Positions 44,558 to 52,596 of a stretch of 64,000 bases of DNA are shown here, piece by piece. Each line of letters opens with the position of its first letter. Positions within the stretch are counted from its first letter, which is position 1. This stretch comes from Undibacterium paludis. GTDB taxonomy: Bacteria; Pseudomonadota; Gammaproteobacteria; Burkholderiales; Burkholderiaceae_D. The notes below the pieces were generated by a model. The model saw only the letters and a list, made by a program, of their open reading frames with translations, did no database searches and was not told where the DNA came from. Made by a program: the position numbers and the translations under genes. The stretch lies in the NCBI RefSeq assembly GCF_022568815.1, contig NZ_JAKZHX010000015.1:90945-154944 (forward strand), read 5' to 3'.

Positions 44558-46078
44558 ATGAATTTCAGTGTCCTGCTCTGGCGTAACTGGGATGTGCGTT
44601 CGCGCCTGTTTCTGATCATCCTGCTGCCGGTGATCTACATGTTCTGTTCCATTGTCTGGTACTCCTACCATTCGCGTCTGCAGGAGGCGCAGACAGAACT
44701 GGCTGAACGCGCACGCGTTGTGTCGACAGCACTGGCAGAAAGCGTGGAATATAATCTGCTTACCAAGAATATGTCCGGCCTGAAAAATACCATGACCGAC
44801 GTCATGCAGTCAGACCGCAACATACATCGCATCGATGTGATGGACCCGGACAAGAAAAACATTGTCCACATCATTTCCATGGACAAGGTGCAGGAAGTGT
44901 CGCGCTATGCCGAAGTGCCGGTCAAGCGTCGACAACTGGTCAGGCTCAACCTGATGAAGGATGCTGAGCAGGAACAGTCCGGCATCTGGCCGCTCGATAC
45001 CAGCGAACATGACAAAGCCAGCGTGATAAGTGACGATGACGATGTGCTGGGTTATGTCAGGGTCACCATGTCGACGGATCGCATGCTTGACAAACATAAA
45101 CAGCGTTTCGTTTTTGAACTGGGACTGAGCGCGCTGGCCATGTTCGTCAGCGCCGTGCTGGCAGTGTACCTGGCGCTGAGCCTGACGAGCCCCTTGCAGA
45201 CATCAATAGAAACCCTGCGTGAAATCCGTGAGGGTGATTATTCCACCACATTGGCAGTGACTACCGGTGGCGAGATCGGTGACCTGCAGACCTCCATCAA
45301 CGCCATGTCGGTCAGCTTGCAGCAAGCCAAGCAGGACCTGGAAAACAAGGTGCAGGAAAGAACCCAGGACCTGATGGCTTCGCGTAATGAAGCCCTGAAA
45401 GCCAATGCAGAAAAACGCAAGCTTATCCAGAAAGTGCACAGCATCGTTGAAGACGAACGTAAAAGCATCGCCATTGAAATCCATGATGAATTGAATGCTT
45501 CATTGATCGCCGCCAGGCTGGAGGCGCAACGCATACAGCATCTTGCTGCGCAAATTGATGCCAGTCCCGTCACTGTGGAAATCCAGGAGCGTGCCAAAGC
45601 CATTACCAAGCTGACCCTGGACCTGTATGCGAATGGCCGCAATCTGGTGCGCCGCCTGAGACCAGAAGTGCTGGACATGTTGGGACTGCAAGGTGCTGTG
45701 GAAGACATGCTCAGGCATTACAATACCAACGCTCAGGGTTGCCAGTTTCATTTCGACAGTGAAGGAGATTTTGCCCAGCTTGACAGTGCGCTGGCGATAT
45801 CTGCCTACCGCATCATCCAGGAGGCGCTGTCCAACATACTCAAGCATGCACTGGCGACACAGGTCGAAGTGGCTTTGACATTGCTGCCAGACTTACAGGT
45901 GCTGCAAATTGAGGTCAGCGATAATGGCAGCGGTTTTGACATACACCACAATACTGAAGGCATAGGCATCACCGGTATGCGTGAACGGGTGGCAGCTTTC
46001 AATGGGGAATTTGATTTGCGTTCTTCTACCGAAGAAGGTACGCAAATCATGATAAGACTACCTTTGACACCGGCATGA
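44558..46078 (+). CDS. NarX/DegS-type sensor histidine kinase
   Basis: A 506-residue kinase with two membrane helices (residues about 12-33 and 180-203), a periplasmic loop, a HAMP domain (SLTSPLQTSIETLREIREGDYSTTLAV), a coiled coil, the HisKA_3 box with phosphoacceptor His309 (IEIHDELNASLIAARLEA) and a HATPase_c domain (VSDNGSGFD). Its genetic partner is the LuxR-type regulator upstream. The signal is not apparent. Confidence 0.92.
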   Translation: MNFSVLLWRNWDVRSRLFLIILLPVIYMFCSIVWYSYHSRLQEAQTELAERARVVSTALAESVEYNLLTKNMSGLKNTMTDVMQSDRNIHRIDVMDPDKKNIVHIISMDKVQEVSRYAEVPVKRRQLVRLNLMKDAEQEQSGIWPLDTSEHDKASVISDDDDVLGYVRVTMSTDRMLDKHKQRFVFELGLSALAMFVSAVLAVYLALSLTSPLQTSIETLREIREGDYSTTLAVTTGGEIGDLQTSINAMSVSLQQAKQDLENKVQERTQDLMASRNEALKANAEKRKLIQKVHSIVEDERKSIAIEIHDELNASLIAARLEAQRIQHLAAQIDASPVTVEIQERAKAITKLTLDLYANGRNLVRRLRPEVLDMLGLQGAVEDMLRHYNTNAQGCQFHFDSEGDFAQLDSALAISAYRIIQEALSNILKHALATQVEVALTLLPDLQVLQIEVSDNGSGFDIHHNTEGIGITGMRERVAAFNGEFDLRSSTEEGTQIMIRLPLTPA

Positions 46079-46112
46079 CGCTGTCATGGGTGTCAAGGCA
46101 GGGGAGGCGAGA

Positions 46113-47873
46113 TTAACGCTGTTCCAGCAGTTGGTTCAGGCGCAGAATCTCTTCACGCCAGAGGGTCTGCTGATGCGGCTTTTGATGTCTGGCTTTACGA
46201 GCCAGGTCAGCCTGCAATAAATCCTCGAGTTCACACAGACGCAACAGCAGGTTTTCAGCGTCCAGACCCGCAGGCTGCATCGGTGCCAAACTATTGCTGG
46301 CTGGGGCCTGAGCATGATCAATGCTGGCCTGGCCGGGCCTTTGCCGCAAGCACTGATAGGCGCTTTCAGCATCGAGCCATCTTTGCATGCGGCCATCTTG
46401 CACCACCCAGAATTCGTTACAGCTTTGTTCTATCAGGTCACGGTCATGCGATACCAGTAAGAATCCACCGGCGAAGCCAGAAAGGGCTGTCGTCAATTCC
46501 TTCTTGCCCTGCATATCGAGATGATTGGTCGGCTCATCAAGAAACAGCAGGTGATAACTGGCCATCGATAATGCCAGGAACAATAACCTGGCTCTTTCAC
46601 CGCCACTCAGTGAGCCGACTGTTTGCTGATGCCGGTGATAGGGAAAGCCTGCAGAAATCAGCGCCTGTTTGCGCGCCAGTTCTGTCCTTGCCACATCAGA
46701 GCCGGCTACAAACGGATACAGTGCGTCAGGCAGGCTGGCTGCACTGTCCAATTGTTGCAAGGATTGATCGTAATAACCTATCTGTGCAGCGGCATGCCAG
46801 CGGATTGCTGCACTGGTTTCAGTCGACAGAATGGTTTGCCAGCAAAGACGTAGCAAGGACGACTTGCCCGTACCATTGGCGCCGAGCAGCGCAATCTTGC
46901 TACCGGACTTGATGCTCAATTGCTCCAGCCTGAACAGGACAGGCAAACCCGGTGCGGGGCTTACCTCAAGTTCAGCCAGTTGCAGCAAGTGATTGGCTGC
47001 CGCAGCCTTGCCATGCAATTGCAAGGTCCAGGGTACACCCTCGGTGACTGTGGTCTGCTCATCCTTGAGTTTGTCCACCCGTCTTTGCATGGTCTTGGCC
47101 TTGCGCGCGAGGTCTTCATTATCATAGGTGCGACCCCAGATCGCCAGCCTTTTGCTGCTCGCCGTCAGTCTGTCTATTTCATCCTGTTCGGCGTTACGCC
47201 TGGCTTGCGCGGCCAGGTCGGCGGCCGCCAGCGACCGCAATGCGGCGGAGCAGGGCTGGTCGAAACAGGTGATTTGCCTGTCGCGCAAGATCCAGCTTTG
47301 CCGGGTCACGCGGTCGAGCAGGCGCTGGTCATGTGATACCAGGACAAAAGCGCCTTTCCAGCTCAGCAGAAATTCTTCCAGCCACAATAACGAGGGCAGG
47401 TCGAGATGATTGCTGGGTTCGTCAAGCAACAGGAGATTGGGATCGCGCAAGAGGGCGCGACCGAGCAGGAGCCGGGTATGTTGCCCGCCAGACAGGGATT
47501 TGACGGCAACGCTTGCAGTGGTGACATCAATGTCCAGCTCATGCAGCAGGCTGTCGACCCGCCAGTGTGATTCTGGCTGATCTGCATGATCGTCCATGGC
47601 CGCCAGCATGGCGTCGTAAAGACTGAGATCATGCAGTTCCTCCGGTAGTTGCTGCTCTACGTATTGCAGCCGGCATAACCTGGCCATTTGTATACTGCCG
47701 CTGCTGGCCTGGCGCAATCCTGCCAATAGCGATAACAGCGTGGATTTGCCGCTGCCGTTGTGGCCTATCAAGCCTATGCGCTGGCCGATTTGCAGGGTGA
47801 AGTTAAGATTCTGGAACAACAGGCCGTGGCTGGTTTCCAGTTGTAATGCTTGTGCAGATAATAAGGTAGTCAT
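46113..47873 (-). CDS. ABC-F family ATPase
   Basis: A 586-residue protein with two ABC domains and no membrane helices. Walker A motifs are GHNGSGKST and GANGTGKSS; signature motifs are SGGQHTRLLLGRALL and SGGERARLLFLALS; Walker B parts are LLLDEPSNHLD and LFLDEPTNHLD. The linker between the ABC domains (GRTYDNEDLARKAKTMQRRVDKLKDEQ) is of the ABC-F type. ABC-F proteins act on ribosomes; some give antibiotic protection and others tune translation. It is preceded by a short open frame with a strong ribosome site, described separately. Confidence 0.88.
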   Translation of the reverse strand: MTTLLSAQALQLETSHGLLFQNLNFTLQIGQRIGLIGHNGSGKSTLLSLLAGLRQASSGSIQMARLCRLQYVEQQLPEELHDLSLYDAMLAAMDDHADQPESHWRVDSLLHELDIDVTTASVAVKSLSGGQHTRLLLGRALLRDPNLLLLDEPSNHLDLPSLLWLEEFLLSWKGAFVLVSHDQRLLDRVTRQSWILRDRQITCFDQPCSAALRSLAAADLAAQARRNAEQDEIDRLTASSKRLAIWGRTYDNEDLARKAKTMQRRVDKLKDEQTTVTEGVPWTLQLHGKAAAANHLLQLAELEVSPAPGLPVLFRLEQLSIKSGSKIALLGANGTGKSSLLRLCWQTILSTETSAAIRWHAAAQIGYYDQSLQQLDSAASLPDALYPFVAGSDVARTELARKQALISAGFPYHRHQQTVGSLSGGERARLLFLALSMASYHLLFLDEPTNHLDMQGKKELTTALSGFAGGFLLVSHDRDLIEQSCNEFWVVQDGRMQRWLDAESAYQCLRQRPGQASIDHAQAPASNSLAPMQPAGLDAENLLLRLCELEDLLQADLARKARHQKPHQQTLWREEILRLNQLLEQR

Positions 47874-47874
47874 G

Positions 47875-48014
47875 CTCTTGTCTTGGATTGGGGATGCAGG
47901 CATCCACGTCAACAGGAGCGCTAACGATAGCGAGCCGAGAACAGGCTCAGTGAAGAATGATGAGTAGGATTGCTCTCGTCTTGTTATCGCTGCGCGATGG
48001 ATTCAGGACAAGAG
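47875..48014 (-). promoter_or_regulatory. Candidate attenuator between leader peptide and ABC-F gene
   Basis: On the minus strand CTCTTGTC (48014-48007) inside the leader frame can pair with GACAAGAG (47882-47875), which sits just before the ABC-F ATG, or with the near-copy GACGAGAG at 47979-47972, which forms part of a 12-base direct repeat. The two pairings exclude each other. A local ATCGC/GCGAT hairpin and TCTTGT/ACAAGA stem lie at the leader stop. The pattern fits translational attenuation, but no experiment supports it. Confidence 0.5.
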
Positions 48015-48070
48015 ATGACACATACACCAAAGGTGCGTATGCCGCAGATGGCATACTTGATTACTTCCAT
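47984..48070 (-). CDS. Small leader peptide of the ABC-F gene
   Basis: A 28-codon frame starting at 48070 with a near-perfect ribosome site (AAGGAGG, five bases ahead). The peptide is Cys-containing (MEVIKYAICGIRTFGVCVIS, then CPESIAQR). A promoter lies 40 bases upstream and the ABC-F gene begins 110 bases downstream on the same strand, so this is the first frame of that transcript. I do not know a homologue. A role as a ribosome-stalling leader is inference. Confidence 0.55.
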   Translation of the reverse strand: MEVIKYAICGIRTFGVCVISCPESIAQR

Positions 48071-48109
48071 GTTTCCTCCTTTCTTTTCAAAGAGTGATAG
48101 ACGAATGTA

Positions 48110-48138
48110 ATTCTATGCACATTCCGGGCAACAGACAA
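48110..48138 (-). promoter_or_regulatory. Candidate sigma-70 promoter of the leader-ABC-F unit
   Basis: On the minus strand TTGTCT (48138-48133) and TAGAAT (48115-48110) have a 17-base spacer; matches are four and five of six. The leader ATG is about 40 bases downstream. Confidence 0.55.
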
Positions 48139-48185
48139 GCTGACGCTAACTCATGCCCATTGTCGCCCGGCAAAGTCAGGATCAC

Positions 48186-49049
48186 TCAGGCGGCAATACC
48201 TACGGTCAGGGTAACCACATAACCCAGTGTGGCATTCCCGGTGACGCTGACCATTTGCAGGCTGGTGCCGTCACTGAAGACATTGTCAGTTGCATACGTG
48301 ATTTGCGCGAGGTTACGCACGCTGGTGCTGTAGCCGGTGGCCTGATAGGCTTCATTCAGTGTCGCCATGGGGAAGGTGAATTGTGATGTCTTGACCTTGT
48401 TGTTGGCGCTGCTGACTTTGGCCAGACTAGGGTAGATCTCAAAATGTACATGCGGGATACGTCCTGAATAACAACCAGGGAAGATCGAGGTGAAACTGAC
48501 ATTGCCACTGCTATCTGTCACTTGCACGCCGCGCAAGTAGTTTTCTGCAGTAACGCCAGACGAATACATGGAGTAATTGCCATCTCTATCACAATGCCAC
48601 AGATAAATGGCGTAACCTGCCAGGGAGGCGCAGCTCGATTGGGTATTCACCAGTTGCAGCTTGATCGTCAGAGGTACACCTGCCGCGACACCGCTGGCAC
48701 CGGCAATGCTGGAGCGTATATCACTGCGGACTATACCTGACAGCAGCAAGGCATTGGCAATGCCGCTGCCATTGCTGTTGCTGCCGTCACCAGGGTAGGG
48801 ACCAGCTGTTTCTTCGGGAATAACACTGCAGGAACTGCTGGTGCCTGTATTTGAGCTGCTGCCTGTCGTGGTACTTGTACTGGTAGCTGCAGTACTTGCC
48901 GTGGTCGCGGTGGCATCACTGCCGCCGCCACATCCCAGCAAGCTCACAGCCCCACTGGCGCCGAGCCAGCGCAGCATTTGCCTGCGGCTGCTGGCGGTAC
49001 GTAATAAGGTGTTCAAGTCTGTTTCCAGTTGTGGCAGATGCTTGCTCAT
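48186..49049 (-). CDS. Exported lipoprotein-type intradiol dioxygenase
   Basis: A 287-residue protein with a Tat-like signal (SSRRQMLRWLGASGAVSLLGC) ending in a lipobox LLGC, a Ser/Thr-rich linker (TSTSTTTGSSSNTGTSSSC) and an intradiol dioxygenase fold. Candidate iron ligands are Tyr in YPGDG and AIYLWHCD and His in PHVHFEIY. Normal protocatechuate or catechol dioxygenases are cytoplasmic and ring-cleaving; this exported relative belongs to the group of exported intradiol-like proteins whose substrate is unclear. The ATG at 49049 follows AGGAG; the longer frame is rejected. Confidence 0.85.
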   Translation of the reverse strand: MSKHLPQLETDLNTLLRTASSRRQMLRWLGASGAVSLLGCGGGSDATATTASTAATSTSTTTGSSSNTGTSSSCSVIPEETAGPYPGDGSNSNGSGIANALLLSGIVRSDIRSSIAGASGVAAGVPLTIKLQLVNTQSSCASLAGYAIYLWHCDRDGNYSMYSSGVTAENYLRGVQVTDSSGNVSFTSIFPGCYSGRIPHVHFEIYPSLAKVSSANNKVKTSQFTFPMATLNEAYQATGYSTSVRNLAQITYATDNVFSDGTSLQMVSVTGNATLGYVVTLTVGIAA

Positions 49050-49154
49050 GATGCTTTCTCCTGTGTGGCTGTGCTTGTTTGGTGATGGTCTGGGCCTGGT
49101 TGCCAGGCCACTTCCCGGTTGCTGCATTGTGTTGCCGCCAGCTGTTAAGCGCGG

Positions 49155-49217
49155 TAAAGCAAAGGTAAAGTTAGGTAAGGAATTTGTTAAAACTACCAGA
49201 CTGTAAAAGCAGGTAAA
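49155..49217. promoter_or_regulatory. CpxR-type boxes between the dioxygenase gene and cpxR
   Basis: GTAAA-N5-GTAAA is present exactly at 49203-49217. A second cluster has GTAAA at 49155, GTAAA at 49166 and GTAAG at 49176, at 11- and 10-base spacing. This matches the CpxR consensus GTAAA-N5-GTAAA, and it precedes the CpxR-like gene by about 70 bases. It can serve autoregulation and the divergent dioxygenase gene. Confidence 0.68.
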
Positions 49218-49285
49218 TTTTGCTGGCAGGTGGCCTGATTTTGTTATGATCGTCAACACTTCCCACAGCGTATTTGTCCGACAAC

Positions 49286-49975
49286 ATGACCAAGGTATTG
49301 CTTGCAGACGATGATGTAGAACTGGTAGGCATGCTCAAGGAATATCTTGAGCGTGAAGGCTTTGCCATTTCCACGGTCCACGACGGGGAACAGGCCGTGC
49401 AGGCCGTATCGACCGGGCAGTATGCAATAGCCGTGCTCGATGTCATGATGCCAAAAATGAATGGTATTGATGCATTGCGCCAAATCCGTGGCGGGAGTCG
49501 TATCCCTGTCCTGATGCTGACGGCGCGCGGGGATGATGTGGATCGCATCATCGGTCTGGAACTGGGGGCCGATGACTACGTGCCCAAACCTTGCACTCCG
49601 CGCGAATTGCTGGCCAGACTCAGGGCCATTTTGCGCCGCACACAGGTTGGTGTTACTGCCGACCATGAGCGGCAATGCCTGGTTGTCGGCGCCCTGCAAT
49701 TATGGCCGGGACAACGCCGCGCAGAATGGAATAAGCAGATGCTGGACCTGACCAGCACCGAATTCACCTTGCTGGAATTGCTGGCAAAAAATGCGGGTCA
49801 GACCGTCAGCAAGAGTGACTTGTCTGAACAGGGCCTGGGCCGGCCATTAGCCAGGTTTGACAGAAATATCGATGTCCACCTGAGCAGCATACGGCAAAAA
49901 ATCAGTGCCTTTGCGGATGGCCGTACGGTTATCCAGACCGTATACCGGCAGGGTTATATGCTGACGCGTGACTGA
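49286..49975 (+). CDS. cpxR: CpxR-like response regulator (OmpR family)
   Basis: A 229-residue OmpR-type regulator. The receiver has DDD at residues 8-10, phosphoacceptor Asp52 in AVLDVMMPKMNG, and Lys in DYVPKP. The winged helix is in the C-terminal half (STEFTLLELLAKNAGQTVSKSDLSEQGLGRPLARFDRNIDVHLSSIRQKI), the CpxR-specific pattern. A TTG at 49274 opens the frame, but the ATG at 49286 is normal. It overlaps the kinase start by one base (TGATG). CpxR-type boxes lie upstream. Confidence 0.9.
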   Translation: MTKVLLADDDVELVGMLKEYLEREGFAISTVHDGEQAVQAVSTGQYAIAVLDVMMPKMNGIDALRQIRGGSRIPVLMLTARGDDVDRIIGLELGADDYVPKPCTPRELLARLRAILRRTQVGVTADHERQCLVVGALQLWPGQRRAEWNKQMLDLTSTEFTLLELLAKNAGQTVSKSDLSEQGLGRPLARFDRNIDVHLSSIRQKISAFADGRTVIQTVYRQGYMLTRD

Positions 49976-51207
49976 TGCCATCAATGCTGACAACATCAAA
50001 CACCATGGGACGACTGTTCTGGAAATTCTTCTTCTTTATCTGGCTGGCGCAATTGACCGCGATCGCCGGTATCAGCACCACCTTGTGGCTGAAACATCTC
50101 AATGAAGAAGCAAATTCTGCTGCCAGGCAGCATCCCGATTTGAACGGACCACAAGAGCATGGCATGCCGCCGGGGCCGGTGGGAAGTTTTCACCCGGATG
50201 GTGGGCCGGAGGAGCGCCTGGGTACGCCGCCCAAATCATTGCCCGAGCGTGGAAAATCGCCGCATGGAATGCGAGGACCTGCGCCTGACGGAGGTGGTTC
50301 GCGTACCTTGATCCCCATGGTTACCGCCCTGATCGCCAGTCTGCTGTTTGCCGCATTGATGGCCTGGTATATGTCCAAACCCATACGCAGACTCAGCGAA
50401 GCCTTTCACGCGCTGACCAATGGCAAACTGCATACGCGCATAGGCGACAGTATGGGGCACCGTCAGGACGAATTGACCGCGCTTGGACGTGATTTTGACC
50501 GCATGGCCGAGCAATTGACGGGTTCGCTGCAAAACCAGCGTCGCCTTCTGCATGATGTGTCACACGAACTGCGTTCTCCACTGGCCCGTCTGCAGGCAGC
50601 GATAGGCCTGGCCCGGCAACAGCCGGACAAGGCAGAAGAATACATGGTGCGCATGGAGCGTGAAGGCATGCGCATGGACAAGCTGGTGGGCGAATTACTG
50701 ACCTTGTCACGGCTGGAGTCAGGTACTCCGGCTGGACAGGAGCTGATACATAGTGATGAACTATTTGCTGAACTGGCTGACAATGCACGTTTTGAAGCAG
50801 AAACTGCCGACAAGAAACTCATCCTGGCCTATTCAGCAGAAGAGTTGAGCAAAATTAGTCTGATCGGTCGCTATGAACTGCTGCACAGAGCCATAGAAAA
50901 CGTTTTGCGTAATGCCATACGTCATACTCACGCCGGGACATCCGTGATGTTGCAGGCTGGGGTCAAGGAAAAAGCCCTGCATATCTCTGTACTTGATGAG
51001 GGCAGTGGTGTGCCTGAGGCAGAATTGCAGACTATCTTCCATCCTTTTTATCGCAGCCCCCTGGCTGAGCAAAGCAGCGAAGGTTACGGACTGGGCCTGG
51101 CCATCACACAAAGGGTGATACAGGCGCACGGTGGCAGCATAGTCGCGAGTAATCGCAGTAGCGGTGGCCTGTGCATGCATATCGTACTGCCGATAGTATT
51201 GCATTGA
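49975..51207 (+). CDS. cpxA: CpxA-like sensor histidine kinase
   Basis: A 410-residue kinase with two membrane helices (about 11-31 and 115-135), a short Pro/Gly-rich periplasmic region, a HAMP domain, HisKA with His197 (LHDVSHELRSPLARLQAAIG) and HATPase_c (NVLRNAIRHT, EGSGVPEAE, GYGLGLAI). It pairs with CpxR. The periplasmic loop is only about 75 residues and Pro-rich, unlike E. coli CpxA, so the sensed signal may differ. It converges end to end with the next minus-strand kinase. Confidence 0.88.
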   Translation: MPSMLTTSNTMGRLFWKFFFFIWLAQLTAIAGISTTLWLKHLNEEANSAARQHPDLNGPQEHGMPPGPVGSFHPDGGPEERLGTPPKSLPERGKSPHGMRGPAPDGGGSRTLIPMVTALIASLLFAALMAWYMSKPIRRLSEAFHALTNGKLHTRIGDSMGHRQDELTALGRDFDRMAEQLTGSLQNQRRLLHDVSHELRSPLARLQAAIGLARQQPDKAEEYMVRMEREGMRMDKLVGELLTLSRLESGTPAGQELIHSDELFAELADNARFEAETADKKLILAYSAEELSKISLIGRYELLHRAIENVLRNAIRHTHAGTSVMLQAGVKEKALHISVLDEGSGVPEAELQTIFHPFYRSPLAEQSSEGYGLGLAITQRVIQAHGGSIVASNRSSGGLCMHIVLPIVLH

Positions 51208-52596
51208 CTACGGTAAGCCGGTCTGTGATGGCAGGAACAGGCTGACAGTCAGCCCCCCGCCTTCACGATTTTGCAGGGTGATGCGGCCACCGTGGGCTTC
51301 GATGATTTCGCGCACCAGAGCCAACCCCAGGCCGGTACCACTGCGTTTGGTTGAATAGAAGGGAATGAGCGCATTTGACATGACGGTGTCACTCATGCCG
51401 TTGCCCCGGTCCATGACTTCTATCCTGGTGACTCCCTGTAAGATCTTGATGTTCAGGCAGACTTCGTCAGCGCGTGAACCTGATTCGTGCGCATTTTTCA
51501 GCAGGTTCAGCAAGGCATGTTCCATCTGCGCCTGATCAAAAATGACGGGCTCTTCCGGCAATCCATCCATGATGGTGAAGACGACTTGTGACTTCAGGCC
51601 ATTGATAAACCTTGTCCAGTTGGTCGCTTCCAGTCTCGGTGTTGGCAACTTTGCAAACCTGGCGTAGCCATCAATGAAACTTTCCAGATGACGCGTGCGC
51701 TCTTCTATGGTTTGCAAGATGGATGGCAGACGTTCGGTCTGTCCGCGGCTGACCAGTATTGCAGCCGAATTCGCCAGTGAGGCCACTGGCGCCAGGGAAT
51801 TGTTGAGTTCATGGCTGATGACACGGATGACCTTTTTCCAGGTCTGCACTTCCTGACGGCGCAATTCCACAGTCAGGTGGCGCAGCAGAAATAACTCATG
51901 GTGCCTGCCATTGAGGCTGAAATGGCGGCGCGCCAGGTGATAGACTTCTTCCTCTTCATCTGCCGCTGCGGCATTGACAGTGAACAGGCCGTCGCCGCCA
52001 CGTTCAATGGCTTCGCGCAACGACGATGATACCTGTAGCAGTACTTCGGCAAAGCTGTAGCCTTCGAGTTTCCGGCTCTGGTTAAGTAGTTGTCGGGCCG
52101 CCAGATTGGCAAAGACGATGGGGCCATGATCAGCCACCAGCAGCATGGCTACCGGGGTATTCTGCACCATGGTGTCGAGCAGCAATTCCCTTTGCACCAG
52201 GTCCAGTCTTTGTTGGCGCAAAACATCACCAAGGACATTGTGGGCTGCAACCAGTTCACCAAGTTCATCCTGATGTGGCCAGTGCACACCAAAGGAGAAA
52301 TCATTGTCGCTATAGCTGAGTACCGTACCAGCGAGGGTATGGAACAGACGTATGATGGGGTGCAGCATGCTGCGTATGACACCAATGCCTAGCGGAACGA
52401 TGATGAACAGGCTCAGCATGCAGGCAAGGCCGGCCCTGTCCGGCAGCAGGTAAAACATGCCGTAGCTGATCAGTACAGCCAGTGCCAGCAGGCCCAGCAC
52501 CACCATACTGATGTGCGTGATCAGTGAGACCCGCAAACCGCGGCTGGCAGTTGCATTGCGCAATGCCTGGTCTTGTTGTGCCGCGTCGGGTTTCAT
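51208..52596 (-). CDS. NtrY-like sensor histidine kinase
   Basis: A 462-residue kinase. It has two N-terminal membrane helices (VSLITHISMVVLGLLALAVLISY and LACMLSLFIIVPLGIGV), a HAMP/PAS region (ELLLDTMVQNTPVAMLLVADHGPIVFANLAARQLL), a phosphoacceptor His262 in VIRVISHELNNSLAPVASLANSA, and HATPase_c motifs NLLKNAHES and GTGLGLALV. Its start overlaps the NtrC-like gene by four bases, so both are translated together. It is the last gene of the six-gene exporter operon. Confidence 0.9.
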   Translation of the reverse strand: MKPDAAQQDQALRNATASRGLRVSLITHISMVVLGLLALAVLISYGMFYLLPDRAGLACMLSLFIIVPLGIGVIRSMLHPIIRLFHTLAGTVLSYSDNDFSFGVHWPHQDELGELVAAHNVLGDVLRQQRLDLVQRELLLDTMVQNTPVAMLLVADHGPIVFANLAARQLLNQSRKLEGYSFAEVLLQVSSSLREAIERGGDGLFTVNAAAADEEEEVYHLARRHFSLNGRHHELFLLRHLTVELRRQEVQTWKKVIRVISHELNNSLAPVASLANSAAILVSRGQTERLPSILQTIEERTRHLESFIDGYARFAKLPTPRLEATNWTRFINGLKSQVVFTIMDGLPEEPVIFDQAQMEHALLNLLKNAHESGSRADEVCLNIKILQGVTRIEVMDRGNGMSDTVMSNALIPFYSTKRSGTGLGLALVREIIEAHGGRITLQNREGGGLTVSLFLPSQTGLP

